NCBI RefSeq assembly: GCF_039555335.1
Contig: NW_027305500.1
Span: 124,001-188,000, forward strand
Length of the DNA stretch: 64,000 nt
From: Amphiura filiformis
Taxonomy: Eukaryota; Echinodermata; Ophiuroidea; Amphilepidida; Amphiuridae
Reading direction: 5' to 3'
Positions 32,797 to 46,200 of this stretch are shown here, in pieces; position 1 is the stretch's first letter, and every line of letters starts with the position of its first letter. The notes under the pieces were generated by a model. The model saw only the letters and a program-made list of their open reading frames with translations, ran no database searches and had not been told where the DNA came from. The translations under genes and the position numbers were made by a program.

Positions 32797-34008
32797 TCAT
32801 ATGTTTATTGTTGACGCGGTCAGCACAGCCGTCTTATTGTCAACACTAGTTGGTTGTTTTCTTTCCTTTCGAGCACACCCAAAGGCTTTCCGGTAAGCTT
32901 GTCTGTATCGCGAATTGCTAAGTCCATATATAATAGGATTGAGTGCGGAATTGATGAACCGAAGACAAGTTCCGTAAAATTCCAAGTTCCGTATTGCAGT
33001 GGCCTCTTCAGTACTACGAAGATGCCAGGTAACGGTCCATATGAACTTGACGAAAGTGTTAATTTCATATGGGACCATCAAGATAAGGAATACGACCCCA
33101 TTGATGATTAACATCTTTGCTACCTGATTTTGAACGCGTTGCAGTTCACGTTCTCTTTCCTGGTTTCCTTCCCCACCAAAATTGCGCTTACCGAGACGCC
33201 TTATGATACTGCAGTACAATATAATGTTAAGACACAAGTTGGCAATAAAGAATACTGATTGCATCCAATCACTTACGGCCTCCCAAACTGGACTCAATGG
33301 AGCGCAAACGGTTTGGTCATCTCCGATATAAACATCTGCTATCTCTTTAAGCCCTGGTGGCCAAAGATTGCAAAATGAATTTGATCTTACAGTTTTCAAA
33401 CAACCTAAAGTACCCATGATAACAGCGACTAACCAGGTGACTGCGGTAACCATTATTGTGTATCTCCTACCACTTACCATACGGTGCTTCAGTGGATGAC
33501 AGATTGCCATGTATCGTTCAAATGCCACAAGAGTGATCATGCAGACCGATCCGTAAAATGTTAGTTTTATCGACAAATTAAATGATATACATTGCGCATT
33601 TGTATAGTATGGGTGGTTCAGTAACAAGCCGGTATTACTTTGCCAAGTCTTAAGTAGGTCAACAGCAGACGTGATGAGGAACATTGCATCTGCAACGGCC
33701 AGGTTCCCCAAATAAACATTAGTTACTGTCCGCATGTCACGCACTCGAGCTAACACAAAAAGAAAAGTCAAGTTCATCAGAATCCCCAAAAGCGCAACAA
33801 GCGGAGACAAGTAGAATTTCAGGACATAATTATGTTGCTTATAGAATGCGTTCAGGATTTTTTCTGGTGGAAAATGGTAGTAGTTCATCGGGATGGCCTT
33901 CCCCGCTAAACCCATCTCGTAACATGATGTATTACGCCATAGGTCGTCATAATTAAAGCCAATGTTAGGTTCGTTCGTAGTAAATGTAGTCATCGACATG
34001 GTTCCCAT
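32797..34008 (-). CDS. Intronless class A (rhodopsin-family) peptide-type GPCR
   Basis: 403 codons in one exon on the - strand, from MGTMSMTTFTTNEPN to a tail ending STINI. N-terminus with an NTSC glycosylation site; TM1 ends LGILMNLTFLFVLARV; TM2 NLAVADAMFL; TM3 preceded by Cys (NAQC) and ending in ERYMAICHPLKH; ECL2 Cys (TVCAPL); TM5 ANLCLNIILYC; TM6 NGVVFLILMVPYEINTF, lacking the Cys and Trp of CWxP; TM7 NSALNPIIYGLSNSRYRQAY. The overall look is of neuropeptide receptors such as the TRH, neuromedin-U or ghrelin groups, but I cannot assign a ligand. Unrelated to genes A to C; an upstream AUG alternative is absent and codons 1, 4 and 6 offer similar starts. Confidence 0.9.
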   Translation of the reverse strand: MGTMSMTTFTTNEPNIGFNYDDLWRNTSCYEMGLAGKAIPMNYYHFPPEKILNAFYKQHNYVLKFYLSPLVALLGILMNLTFLFVLARVRDMRTVTNVYLGNLAVADAMFLITSAVDLLKTWQSNTGLLLNHPYYTNAQCISFNLSIKLTFYGSVCMITLVAFERYMAICHPLKHRMVSGRRYTIMVTAVTWLVAVIMGTLGCLKTVRSNSFCNLWPPGLKEIADVYIGDDQTVCAPLSPVWEAVSDWMQSVFFIANLCLNIILYCSIIRRLGKRNFGGEGNQERERELQRVQNQVAKMLIINGVVFLILMVPYEINTFVKFIWTVTWHLRSTEEATAIRNLEFYGTCLRFINSALNPIIYGLSNSRYRQAYRKAFGCARKERKQPTSVDNKTAVLTASTINI

Positions 34009-35526
34009 TGTGACAGACAGAAGTACCTCAAGTATGAGCAGTGAATATGTTTTCTCTGGTATGAGCTTATCACAAAGAGTGAGATGATAAAGTGCGGGTT
34101 TAATAATAAAAGCAATATCGAAGCGGGAGTAAATGTTATTTTATTGTACGCAGGCGCGAAGAAAAATTTTTATATTACTGGTTGCGATTTAATAAAGACG
34201 TGATTGTAGCCATGCAAAATGGAAAGTGTACTTTGATGCAAAGCATCAGTAAAGGGCGCTAACTATATGATAACGTGGTAACGGTGGTATCAGCTTTTTA
34301 TGAGCAGGGGCTATTTTAACGTGTCTCTTGGCAGGTTCGTGCAGTGAGATTACAAATCCGTGCAGTGAGAATTTCAAACCGACAAATGACCAAGAAATTA
34401 AAAACAAGTTCCTTCACAGATTAAAACCGATCGAGCCGGAAAAAAAATATACTTAGTTTATGGTAATCAGTCAAATATCGATTTTGCGATTTAAAAAATT
34501 CAATCAAATGTCGCCTTTAACGGCTCAGGCAACGTTCTTTCTCCCAGTTTTTCATTCATTCGTAGGGGAAAATCTCGGGACAAACGTAAGAAGGCGGCAG
34601 AGTGGCCCAGACGGCTTTACCGGACTAGTCAGCTCCTTCTACCGGGCAAGAATTGGCCGGAATTGTTCTGTATTAAACATTTTGATTTTAGGAAAAAAAA
34701 GGGTAATATTACAAATTCCCCACGTGACACAACATTTCACCTTCCTTTTGGGCTAAAGTAGTGTAAACGGGAAAGTTTATTGAACGAAATAGTAAAATAA
34801 AATCCATCAAGAAATGCAGTCGGGGTTTACAAATCTGGATTTTCTTTGCTTGTATTTATAACGTCTAAAGTACAGAGCCACGGTAATTTGTACGCACTTT
34901 ATAGACATTTCGTTCATAAACAGCGTGTATTCTGATTAACATTTTAAAACATAAAACCGTTTAACTTGATTTCAGTAAACCAGCTGTGTACTTCATCGAG
35001 CGGCAGGTAGGTAAAATATAACAATTCAATTAAATAGAACATTTTAAAGGAAAACCTACCCTTCTAAATAAATTTAATTAACACTTTTCTGATTAACATT
35101 TTATAGCCTATTATAATTCTATGAATATGTGCACACCCGTGTGCATTTTATGCAATGTTGACGGGTTTTTATGCGTTTTTGCAGTCTTATTAACATTTTT
35201 AAACGCAATGCCGTTTGACTTGATATTAATGAACCAGATGTGTGCTTTCATCGAGCTGTAGCTTTCCTCAAAAATGACAACAAAATGGAGTCATAATTTT
35301 GCACTTTCAAAGTCTATACATTTTATGTAGCTATTTGGTTATATGTCAGGAAAAAAATGTCACATGACAAAATAATGAGAATGGAGGTGTAACGAGCCGT
35401 TTGGTTTATTATTTGTAATATTCGTAATCGTGTGACCAATCGCGTCAAAAATTTTAGAAACAACATTCACTTCATCAACATAAACATTTTTTTACTTATC
35501 TGCTCTGTTATTTTTACATAATCCAT
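34009..35526. other. Intergenic, likely upstream region of the - strand GPCR
   Basis: No exon or bounded element. An A-box-like GGCAGAGTGGCCCAGACGG at 34593 has no B box at the right distance. No clear TATA box for the GPCR was identified. Confidence 0.4.
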
Positions 35527-36206
35527 GGTTATGTAAAAAATATCTATTTGTTTTGGAGTTCATATGCTACCTAATGTTATGTAAACTGGCCTCAAAATGA
35601 AACTTAAAATTTTTCACAAGGTCATAGCTTAAAATCCTCTCCATAAAAATGAACAAAAATTGCACACACGATTACTTGAATACTCTACTCTAAACACTGG
35701 TCAGTAACCAAACAGTTGTCCAACTGACACAACAGCAAAATGCACTGACATGGAACACCTTCCTGGACCACATTAACAGCCCAACAGACTTCTTTGGCTG
35801 GGTTCCAATTATTCGCCTGTACATGAACAAAAATTACACACAGGATTGCTTCAATGCTCTACTGTAAACACATGTCAGTAACCAAGCAGTTGTCCAACTG
35901 ACACAACAGTAAAATACACTGACACGGAACAGCTTCCGGGACCACATTCACAGGCGAATAATTGGAACCTAGCCAAAGAAATATGTTGGGATGTGAATGT
36001 GGTCCAGGAAGGTGTTCAATGTCAGTGCATTTTGCTGTTGTGTCAGTCGGACAACTGCTTGATTACTGACATGTGTTTAGAGTAGAGTATTGAAGTAATC
36101 CTGTGTGTAATTTTTGTTCATTTTTATAGACAGGATTTTAAGATATGACCTTGTGAAAAATTATAAGTTTCTTTTTGAAGCCAGTTTATATTCTTTACAT
36201 AACCTG
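35527..36206. mobile_element. Foldback element, ~680 bp
   Basis: Arms 35527-35800 and 35960-36206 are inverted copies (AAATTTTTCACAAGGTCAT, TAAAATCCTCTC/GACAGGATTTTA, AATGAACAAAAATT, CAACTGACACAACAGCAAAA). A second partial copy of the left arm lies at 35820-35945, so the element has an internal direct repeat too. Confidence 0.8.
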
Positions 36207-36287
36207 TGTAAAAAATTTTCTGTGTATACTTCATCAACACATTTATACACAAGCAGAAGTACAGAAGAACTATTTAACCGACACCCA

Positions 36288-36535
36288 TCAGCAGTAGATA
36301 GCTACTTTATCAACACTTATGCCAGCAGTAGATAGCTACTTTATCAACACCTATATCAGCAGTAGATAGCTATTTCATCAACACCTATATCAGCAGCTGT
36401 AGATAGCTACTACATCAACACAATACCAGCAATAGAAAACTACTTCATCAACAGAGAAATCTGCAATCATTAATGCCAAAATCAGATATTTTATTAACAC
36501 CTATACCAGCAGTAGTAAAGTACTTAATCAAAAAC
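36288..36535 (+). repeat. ~36-bp minisatellite
   Basis: Six or seven degenerate units of CAGCAGTAGATAGCTAC followed by TTTATCAACACCTATA. Lies about 600 bp upstream of the gene C start. Confidence 0.85.
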
Positions 36536-37053
36536 AGGTAGTTTTCAACAACTATATATTAATATAATAAATAATCAACCAAAGACGTGAAAATTACAGT
36601 GATTTCTGAGAAATATCTTAAAATATCCCATGTCTAGGAACAATAAAAGAAATAAAGAAAGATTTTGCCACCAAAGTTGCAAACGGCTTTAGAATGTCAA
36701 AAGCCAATATCATTACGTTTTCACCATATCATAGTCATCATGGCGCCACCGTAACCATGGTCAAGTAAATTAAAATGAAAACCCTGATGAAAATGCATTA
36801 AGTTAATCAGGAAACGATACTCATTTTATTCGAACAATAGTCGTCGTGGGGTCGTTGGTAACGTATAACCAGGCACAAGTGATTTGCGTGGAACTTTTTT
36901 TCCGCGCAATCTCCCCGCAATTGGCTATTTTTTTTCCTATGGGCAGGGATACATGATTTCCACTGCAAAAAAGTTCCGCGCAATTGGCTATTTTTTACCG
37001 CGCAAATCACTTTTCCATGCGTATAACTTATAACTTGTGCATCCCTTTCGGGA

Positions 37054-37060
37054 TATAAAG
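37054..37060 (+). promoter_or_regulatory. TATA box of gene C
   Basis: TATAAAG, 71 bp upstream of the ATG, conserved in sequence and spacing with the gene B promoter copy at 20282. About 500 bp of upstream sequence is also conserved between the two. Confidence 0.65.
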
Positions 37061-37124
37061 GAAACTGAAATGGAAATTGGATTGTTAGGATAGTGCGGCG
37101 AGTCTAACCATACCTCCGATACAG

Positions 37125-37200
37125 ATGGCTTTTACGTGCAATAAACATTATGGTGAAATTCTCTTGTACATCATTTCAGGTGTACTTATATCTGCAAATG
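37125..37200 (+). CDS. Gene C exon 1: signal peptide
   Basis: 76 bp, ATG to a GTAAGT donor in phase 1. Encodes 25 residues: [11 protein letters not shown] then the hydrophobic stretch [14 protein letters not shown]. The paralogous exon at 20353 shares the start and spacing to TATA. The next coding exon begins in phase 1. Confidence 0.75.
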
Positions 37201-40200
37201 GTAAGTAATCACCATTAGTTATATAATTTTGGGTGATATATATAATGTACGATCGTTTTAAATGACTTGGTTTTGTGATTGGATATGCTGGCCTGATATG
37301 CTGTATAGTTTTGTGTCATGTTATTTGCATATTTTATGAATATTAATGAGCTTATTTGCATATTTTGCCTACATTGTCATTAATCCACCTGTTCTGACTT
37401 TTTACAACATTGCAAATGGCAAGTAGCCACCATTTATTGTGTAATTTTGGGTAATATGATATACGATCGCTTTAAATGAATTTAGTTAAAGGCCCATTCA
37501 GTGGTTTGCTCATCCGGAAGATCGTAAAATTATCGAAAATCAGATTTTGGTACCTTTGTCATTATCACAAATGTGTTAACATAGCCTGCTAGTGATTCAG
37601 TCCAAAGCGTGTATTTAAGACAAGAATACGGAATTTCCATGAATATATACTGACAGTATATAAATTAGCTATATGTATTTGAATGGAGCTTCAACTTCGA
37701 CAATACTGCTGTTTTCTTTATTTTTTTGCCAAATTTTTATTCTCAAAAATACCAAATTTAAATGACTTATACTTCACTTTTAAGCAATTTATAAGCATTT
37801 TAATTTTTTTCACACTTTCGCTGGGATCACTGAATGGGTCTTTAATTTTTTATTCAACCCTGATTTTTGGGGCATATTTCTAATGTTTACACCTGTCCAA
37901 ACTTACAACATATTGTACAACATGTCAAATATAAATTTTGTAATTCTTTACCCAAAATGCTGAATACTATGTCAGGAGTTGTTTTCATCTATTTTAAGCC
38001 GAAATAAAGAGGTAAAGTGAAAGAACCCCCATGCCCCTTAACGTGGAGTTCTATGCATTGGACATAAATAGTGTCGCAATATGACTTTTTGTCGAAATTG
38101 CTCTTGATTGTATAGTACATGATAAAAAAAGCTATGTGTATAAAATTAGTTTTACCTCAAATCGCCGCAAATGTGTCAAATTTTAATCTTGCTAAAATTT
38201 TGTTTAAGGTTAATACGAGTTATTGTTGGTCGAAGCAGCCAAAACAAAATCGATTTTTATTATCTGAATCAATATATTATTGAAAAATAACACTTTGGTG
38301 TTTTGTAAAAGTTCATTCTACAAATCATATACTTTGAAAACCTGCTTAATTACCATTCGCAAGATGCTGTGAACTACATTTTTTGTTGCTGCTTCGACCA
38401 ACAATACATCGCATACCAAGCCATACCAAATGACATTTTTGTATATATATAACTCAAGAACAGTATGTTGCATATAGGTCAAACTCTATACTTTGTCTGA
38501 ATCCGTGAGATGAGAGGAATACTAATTGGTACTTTATTGAACAAATTTTTTAGCAAGTGTCAAATTTCACCAGTGTTTTGAACTTTGATTGACCCATATA
38601 CACTTAGGGCCACTTTTCAATATTTTGAACATCTTAAAGTCATAATGTACGATCTTATAATATGATTTTGGTTAATATTTTTCAAACCTGATTTTTTGGC
38701 ATATTTGTAACGTTTACACATGTCACAACTTGCACCTAGATGGAATCAGCCAAATTTGTTGTGTTTAGGTAAACAGAGCAAAGTTCGACATAATTTAAGG
38801 AATTATGACTTTATGTCCGCCCATAGATCTGCGTGTTAAACGGCCAAAATAACAAGCAGTGTTTCTTTCACGTTACCTCGTTATTTCAGCTCAAAATGGA
38901 CAGAAACCATTCCCGATCATTATTACTAGTATTATTTCAGCATTTTGAGTATATAATGACAAATTTAAAATTTGAAGGAAATCGTACATTAAGCCTTTAA
39001 ATGTGTTTTGAGTTGGTTTGGTTGTGTTCAGGGAGGGGTACAAAGACGGTGCATGGTTCTAGTTGCCAGACGTTGCCAGTCTATTAAGTTTTGTAATCAC
39101 AACTTCCATTTTGTCCAAAATGTCGATAATGGTCTAAAATTTTGGGTGTCGAAATTAAATGACTGTATATCCATAGTTCAATTGGAGTCGCAACTACGCA
39201 ACTAGATCTGAGGACAGTGAAGCCACACTTTGATATCAAAGGCCTTTGCATCGGGCCTGAGATTGGAATTCCAGTTTCCTTTTGTCACGAAGTAAGGGCT
39301 AAAAGTAAAATTGTACAATTGTGTTTGGGAGTGGCCTTCTCTCTTTTCTCTTTTTCCTAGCTATTTTCTTCCATTTCTTGCTTTGTTTATCAAAGCTATC
39401 TAGGCCAGCATGCATATATTAGCCTACACTGGCTATTCAGGCTTGTGCATTTGTATGAGCTTGGAACGGTCCATGGTTTTCCGTGGATTAGCGTGTGTTC
39501 CTCACGGACCAACCTGGGTAAACAAACAAACAAACAAACAATACGCTATTTTTTTTCTTTTACGTAACCTAGGCTGGTGACAACAGCAAGTTTATGCAAT
39601 TAATTATTCATGAGGTCCGCCATGTTGTCAATTGACGTTATGGCAGTAGCCTGGTATATACCTTTACAGAGAAGCAAAAATTCCTCAAATTCAATTCCAT
39701 TTTATTACAATAAAAAAATAATGCCGCGAATGCAATGCTTGTTGCTTGATAGTAATGTTAATGCAATGCATTGAAATCAAATTGAATTGAAATGAATTTT
39801 GGGCGATTTTCATTTCAATGCATTGGAATTGAATTGGAATCGAAATGAGTGGGCTTGGGCATGAATTGAATTGGATTGGAATTGGAATCATCGTGAGCAA
39901 TGAAGAATTGAATTGGATTGGAATTGAAATCATGTTGAGTGATGAAGAATGAAGTGGAATTGAAATGAAATTCAGCTTTGATTTCAATTCAGCATTTCAA
40001 TTCACAAGCAAATATCTGTGATTCCAGATCATTCCACCTGTAAAAAGTGCCCTTCCCCTGTTCTGAATTCTGATACACTTCCAGGTATATTCACACAATA
40101 GAAACACATTAAAAACTTTTGGCACTAATCATAAAGCCCATATTTCTCTCAAGCTCCTAATTTTCAAAAGTACAACGATTTTAGGTGTAAAATCTTAGGA

Positions 40201-43200
40201 GGAGCAGGAGACAAGTAGGGGCTATCTAATCATAGATCATCTAAATACATAATCTATGATCTAATAGTATCAAAACCTTCATTTTTGACATCTTTGAGGT
40301 CAGTGTGGTGACAGGGTCCCATTATCGATCGTACCACACACCTTAAATTTAAAAAATAATGTGCATGGTGGACAAAAAGTTAAGACAAATATTAGGAAGT
40401 TAGTCACCTTAGAACTAAAAAGTTCCAAAGTTTCATGAAATAGGGACCCAGAGGTGAAGGATCACTCGCATTGTTTGAATGTGAAAAGTGAATTAACATA
40501 ACAATAAAGTACCTTCTGTTGAAATGCTTTTGTGACAAGTAGTTTACTTGATTTTAACTTTGTGTTGCTGACTCAAGTGTTATAAAATTGGTAGTAAAAT
40601 TTAAAACATGCACTACAAAAACAGTGTCTAGATATTAAACACTATTCTAGATACCATCTTGTCCTCGATTTGTAAACATGTCTAATGCTAAACATGTTTA
40701 GTAATTTGATGCCTTGTGTTTAGATATTAAACACTTGATGTTTTGAAGTTTGACAATTTGTGTTTAGATTTTACATGTGTTTACAAATCGAGGACAAAAA
40801 AGTGTTCAATCTCTAGACACAGTTTTTGCAGCGTGCCTTTGGCCAATTTAAAACACAACTTGCAACTGAATTGGAATTGGAATTGAATTTGAAGTGAAAT
40901 GAATGCTCAGAATTGAATTGAAATTGATTAGCTGTTAATTTCACTGCATTGGATTGGAATTGAAATGAAATGATTTTGAAATTGAAAAATTGAATTGGAA
41001 TTGAATTGAATTAATTCTAAAGCAAGCATGGTGAATTGAATTGGAATTGAATAGCAAGACTCCAGACGTAGAAAGAATTGAATTTGAATAGAATTGAAAT
41101 CAATTTTCTGGAGCGAAATAACAATACTTGATAGTGCAAAAGTAGGCGAGTATATTACAAGGGGACAACAGTTTACATTAGCATTATTTTTCAGTTTCTA
41201 TGTAAAAGTTATTATTTCATTAATATTTCTTTATACAAGATCGGTTTCTTCTGTTCTTGATCAATGTTTGTGCACCACAGCTGCTCAGGTCCGTTTAGTT
41301 GATGGTATTGACCCCAACGAGGGCCGAGTCGAGCTATTACATAATGGCGAATGGGGTACTGTCTGTGATGATCATTGGTCTAAGCAAGATGCTATTGTAG
41401 TATGTCGACAAATAGTAAGTGCACCTTATCACCAGCCCCACCCCCACACACACCGACACCAAATAACTGTACCCGTTTTCTGAAGACCAAAACTGAGAAC
41501 ATGTCAATTAAGCTTCGGCAGGGGGATATTTTCCCGTATATCCGTGGGTTTAACCGCTCAAGTGTGTAGTGTAATGTTTTTATTATGCTTATGGCGTCTT
41601 CTTTTGCATCATAAGATTCACCAGCAAAATGAAGTTTGCATAATCCTAAAAAATAGAGTATACTTTGCCGACATATTGCACCATTTAGGGTACAGTTTAC
41701 ATTATTGTAAGGGGTACAATGTCGTACGCATTAAAGGCCAACATTGGTTACAACACCATAGTGCCATTTACGAGGAACGGTCAATAATTATCTAGAAAAT
41801 TTAAATTTTACACTAATGTCGAGTATAAATTCAGCTTTACTTTTATACGTCATAAACTTTAAACACACTAATCATGATTGAACACTGATGATATCCATGT
41901 TGATTTGATCGTCAGATGGGAACACGTCATGGCGTCTTACAGGCAGAAGCGTTATCCAGCGCCTGGTTTGGTCAAGGTTCGGGAAACATTCTACTTGATG
42001 ACGTTCAATGTACCGGTAATGAGAATTCCTTGAATGAATGTAATCATGCTGGATGGAGATTTAATGATTGTACACATGAGGAGGACGCCGCCGTTATCTG
42101 CAGAAATGGTAAAGGAACTTTGTTTTAAGTTTTAAGATACTAAAGGTGATAGGCTTCTGAAATTACAATAAGGAGTGGCATAATAATGTGTACCACCGAA
42201 TGAATTATTATAAGGGGCAAGCATTTTTGGCAGGCCTCAGAGATGGGGCAAGCACTTTTGTCAAGACAAAAAAAGGAGGAAAGCTAATTTCACAAGAACT
42301 ATTTTCATAAAGTTTGAGTGAATACAAACAATTTTGTATTTCCATTTCTTTATCTTAAATAGCTACATCCACCGATGTCCGTTTAATAAATGGCACGGTC
42401 CCTGGTGAAGGCCGCGTCGAGGTCATGTATCATGGTGAATGGGGCACAATATGTTATACTGGTTATACACTTAATAACGTCGCCATTGTGGTGTGCCAAC
42501 AGCTTGGTTGGTTTGGTGTGGCTGTAGGTCATCGTAGTGAGCGATTTGGTGAAGTCACTGGTAACGTATTTCTGGATAACGTTGAGTGTCATGGTACGGA
42601 GAGTAGGTTGACTGAATGTCAGCATACAGGATGGGGAGTTAGCAGCTGCGATGGATGGTATGGTCGTGATGTTGGCGTCATTTGTCAAGACCGTGAGTAG
42701 TAGACATAACTGCACATCAGTTTTTGATCAAATTGCCCATTACCACAAATTGGACCAGTTACTGTAACTCCCAGCTTGTATGCCAGCTTCACAGCTTACC
42801 TGGTATTTTTCTAATATTTCTGCCGAGCGCAAGATTGTTCAAGTTTTCTTTAGCCTAATGAGTTCTTTTAGTTGTGATTCTTCTAAACAAGGCTAAAATT
42901 TACAACTTGACACCCGGGCAAATAGCATCCATTCATTTTACAACTTGCCCGAAGCGTTTGCACCGCAATGACATGGATAACATGCATTAGTACCCTAAAA
43001 TATATAAACGATTTATTCTGCATTCGGTCACGTGATACCGATTTAGCGGGTTCAGGACAAGTCGCAATTGGTGCATTTGCATCTCTCATTTTGAACAGAC
43101 AAGTACCAATCAATTCACATTGATTGAAATAAAATGACATAAATACATATCATAATCGTGCTATTTGAATTACTTCTTTGCAGACTATGAAATATGTAAC

Positions 43201-46200
43201 CTTGAAGTGGCAGACAATATCATGACAATAAATCCCAAAGAAGTCATTCGTTTGGCGTCGGACGGTTTTCCCGAAAATCCAAATAAAGAGTACCACTCTA
43301 TTTGCATCACTTTTATAACTTCAAGCGATAGTGGCTTCTTTAGCATAAAATTGTTGAATACTGATATATCAGCAGAAGATTCGTTGGGAATAGGCAATGG
43401 AATATATCCATCGTTCCACACAGTAGTCTATGGTTTAAGTAACCAAGCAGGTACTCCCGTCAAGGGCAATCATCCACAAAGTATTGCGCTGATGGATAAT
43501 ATCATCGGTGGACAAATGTGGGTCGTATTTGCAGAAGGTGCTAGCATCGGGTTTGAATTGAATCAATACGAAACTGCTACGATTGGGTTCATGATTGAAA
43601 TCACTCGACGAATTTCTGGTATATATATACCGTAAAGATTCGCCTAAAGGCGCATGTGGGTTCCCTTGACACAGCTGCTGGAATTTAAGGCAGAAACTAA
43701 ATTTGCCCTCCCGTAAGATTTCCCATCAGGATGTAAGGGCATAGATCCTTATTCTTGTTTGGATTTTCAGAGGAGGGAGTTCTCTTCTGTACGTACAATT
43801 ATTGACCCTAAGGCAGAGAAGCCCACGTGCCCCATTAGGCGAATCTTTACGATATTAGCATTTCAAAACACTTACATAAGGTACTGCGCCATCAACGTTC
43901 ACATTTAGTTAATAATGACTCTAATTGTACAAGCATCAAACAACCGTATGCTAACGGGTTGAGCTTTGACAATCGTACTCCACTCATAACATCCACATCT
44001 GAACACACATCATCAACTTGAAAAATAAACCTGGCAATTATAACTGCTTACCTTACTCTACTTTCACGATGTAGACCGGACCAACTGCCCATAACGAGCT
44101 ATATATGTTACGATCGTGGTCCCTTCGGAGGTAGCGTAATGATTCTGATGCATAATTATGATTTAATCAAAATGTTAAATACCGTAAAAGGCATATAGAG
44201 TGCTTCTGATTAAGCGAATAAATTACAGAACCGAGCATATTCAAACGAGTATTATTTTAAGACCAATCTGTTGTATTGGCATATTTACGCTTGTTTCTAA
44301 TTAAATTAATCAAAAACACTATATATGCTTGTAGACGAGGTTTTACGGTATTACAACACAATTGTGTATTATTTATTTCACCTTTTAGAACCAGATCAGT
44401 GCGAGGATGGGTATATATGTGAACATGTTCTAGCCGGAATTGTATGTCTTCATTTAAATCAGTTATGTGATGGTTATAATCATTGTCCGCAGAATTCAGA
44501 TGAAGCTAACTGTAGTGAGTCAGCTAGTTTAATTAGCCACGTATTATGCTGCAGCATAGACAATTAAACATGTTTCAGCGCAACATTACAGGCACAAGCT
44601 ACTAGGACGAGCCATAGTGAGTCGCGCCAAGACCAACGGTTACAAACATGCCCCACATAATGTCGCTATGACGTCATAATGTAAGGGCGCCCATGGAAAT
44701 TTTGGAAACTCTATGTACAAAAGTATAGTCAAAATTTTCTGCTAAAAATTTTACAAAAATGCGATTTTCACAAAATCAACCTAACTGACAAGCAAAAAGT
44801 CAGTAGCTTTTGGAATAATGTAACTAGAGTGAAATGAAACTAATTGATTTTACTGTAGAAACCAATGGTGTGCCTCCCCCCTCTATGGTCATCTTTGACG
44901 GCTAATGAGCGCAAAGGATGGATCTACGATTAGCTTAGGTCGTTTGGGCGTAAACGCGTAAGTTTTTTGTGACGGATAAAAAATCTTGGGGGACAATCCC
45001 CCTTCGTAGTTCTAAGGTTAACCTGGGGTGTTATATTCCAGAGAGTAGGATAATCGGTATCTCTAAGTATGTCTTGTCTCATGTTGAGAATAACGCCATG
45101 TTGGATTTCGCAATGGCATATTCGATTCGCACGCGCTAACCTTGTTCCGCGATGTAAACGCACTGTATCGAATCTGCCACTGAAAATTAAATCCAACATA
45201 ACGTTACTCACCGACATCGCCTGGTTACATTGTACAGCAGAGACACTAAAATCAATACCCGGGATCGATACACGTGAATGTGCCATGCACGATTTGATAT
45301 TCAGACGATACATCTTTGGATACCGGGGTAGAAAATGATAGATATCTCCCGTAATTTTTTTATTCTAAAGAAGCCCTATATTTTGCTTGTACTTGAATAT
45401 ATGTGTTGAAAGGATATGATAGTCGTTAGCTTGCATATTGAGAAAGAACCATGCGTATTGAGCTCAAAAACTGACAAAAATTCTGATTTTATATGTGCCG
45501 AACTATACCGCAGCGTAGGCCACTCGTGGAGGCAGTCTAAAAGCAGATGAACTCATAGCGTATACCATGCTCACTCACATACACAGAGGTCAGTCACCAG
45601 GCTATTGTCAATAGCCTTAGTCGGATGTCCCTCGGCCCATTATGCGTCTCAAAACTATTGAACAGGTCGGAACAAAATGGCCATGCGTGGCTGTGGGTTC
45701 AACCTACCATGGCGATTTCTGCCATGAAGATATCGGGGCGATAACACTGTGAGTTTACTCTCAACCTGAAAAGAGACAGACTATATAATAGGAATAATAT
45801 AAAGTAACGGCATAGCAGCAGAGGGTCACTCGTCATGTCGTCAATCAGGTGAACTGCTCGCAAAATTCCTTTACCGGGTCAAGTGCGCGCGGAACGGGCA
45901 AACAGGGCAAGTATGTGGCTAAAATGGGCCAAATTATAATTATATTTTTATACATTGTCTTATGTGTTTGTAAGGTTACGACAGGGTCAAAACATTGGAT
46001 GTTAAATTTAAGGACAAGGTTAACTTGACGTCATTTGGATACCCAACCCCAACATTTCAAAGTAGTCGATGGATTATCAATTCAGGAGATCTATCTGCTG
46101 ACTTCGTGTTCACATTCAAAGACTTGCAACTGACACACAGAACGCAATTTCTCATCGGTAGAGGGCGCAGTTTTAAGACCGAATCGGAACTTGTGGATCT

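Larger units (their letters stand above)
37481..41280 (+). other. Gene C intron 1
   Basis: About 4 kb filled with repeats: an inverted-repeat element at about 37900-38990 with another nested in it, AATTGAATTGG-type simple repeats at 39685-40015 and 40860-41105, a MITE at 40609-40834 and an (AAAC)n run at 39522-39540. No additional domain exon recognised. Confidence 0.5.

Noticed and set aside
34590..34640. tRNA-like A box
   Set aside because: No B box or cloverleaf at the required distance.
41094..41483. Using the upstream ATG at 41094 as the start of gene C
   Set aside because: The frame crosses a clear phase-1 acceptor at 41281; the conserved signal-peptide exon and TATA box at 37 kb are a better start.
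44930..45345. Two overlapping frames on opposite strands
   Set aside because: No domain, no consistent splice sites, lies inside an intron.
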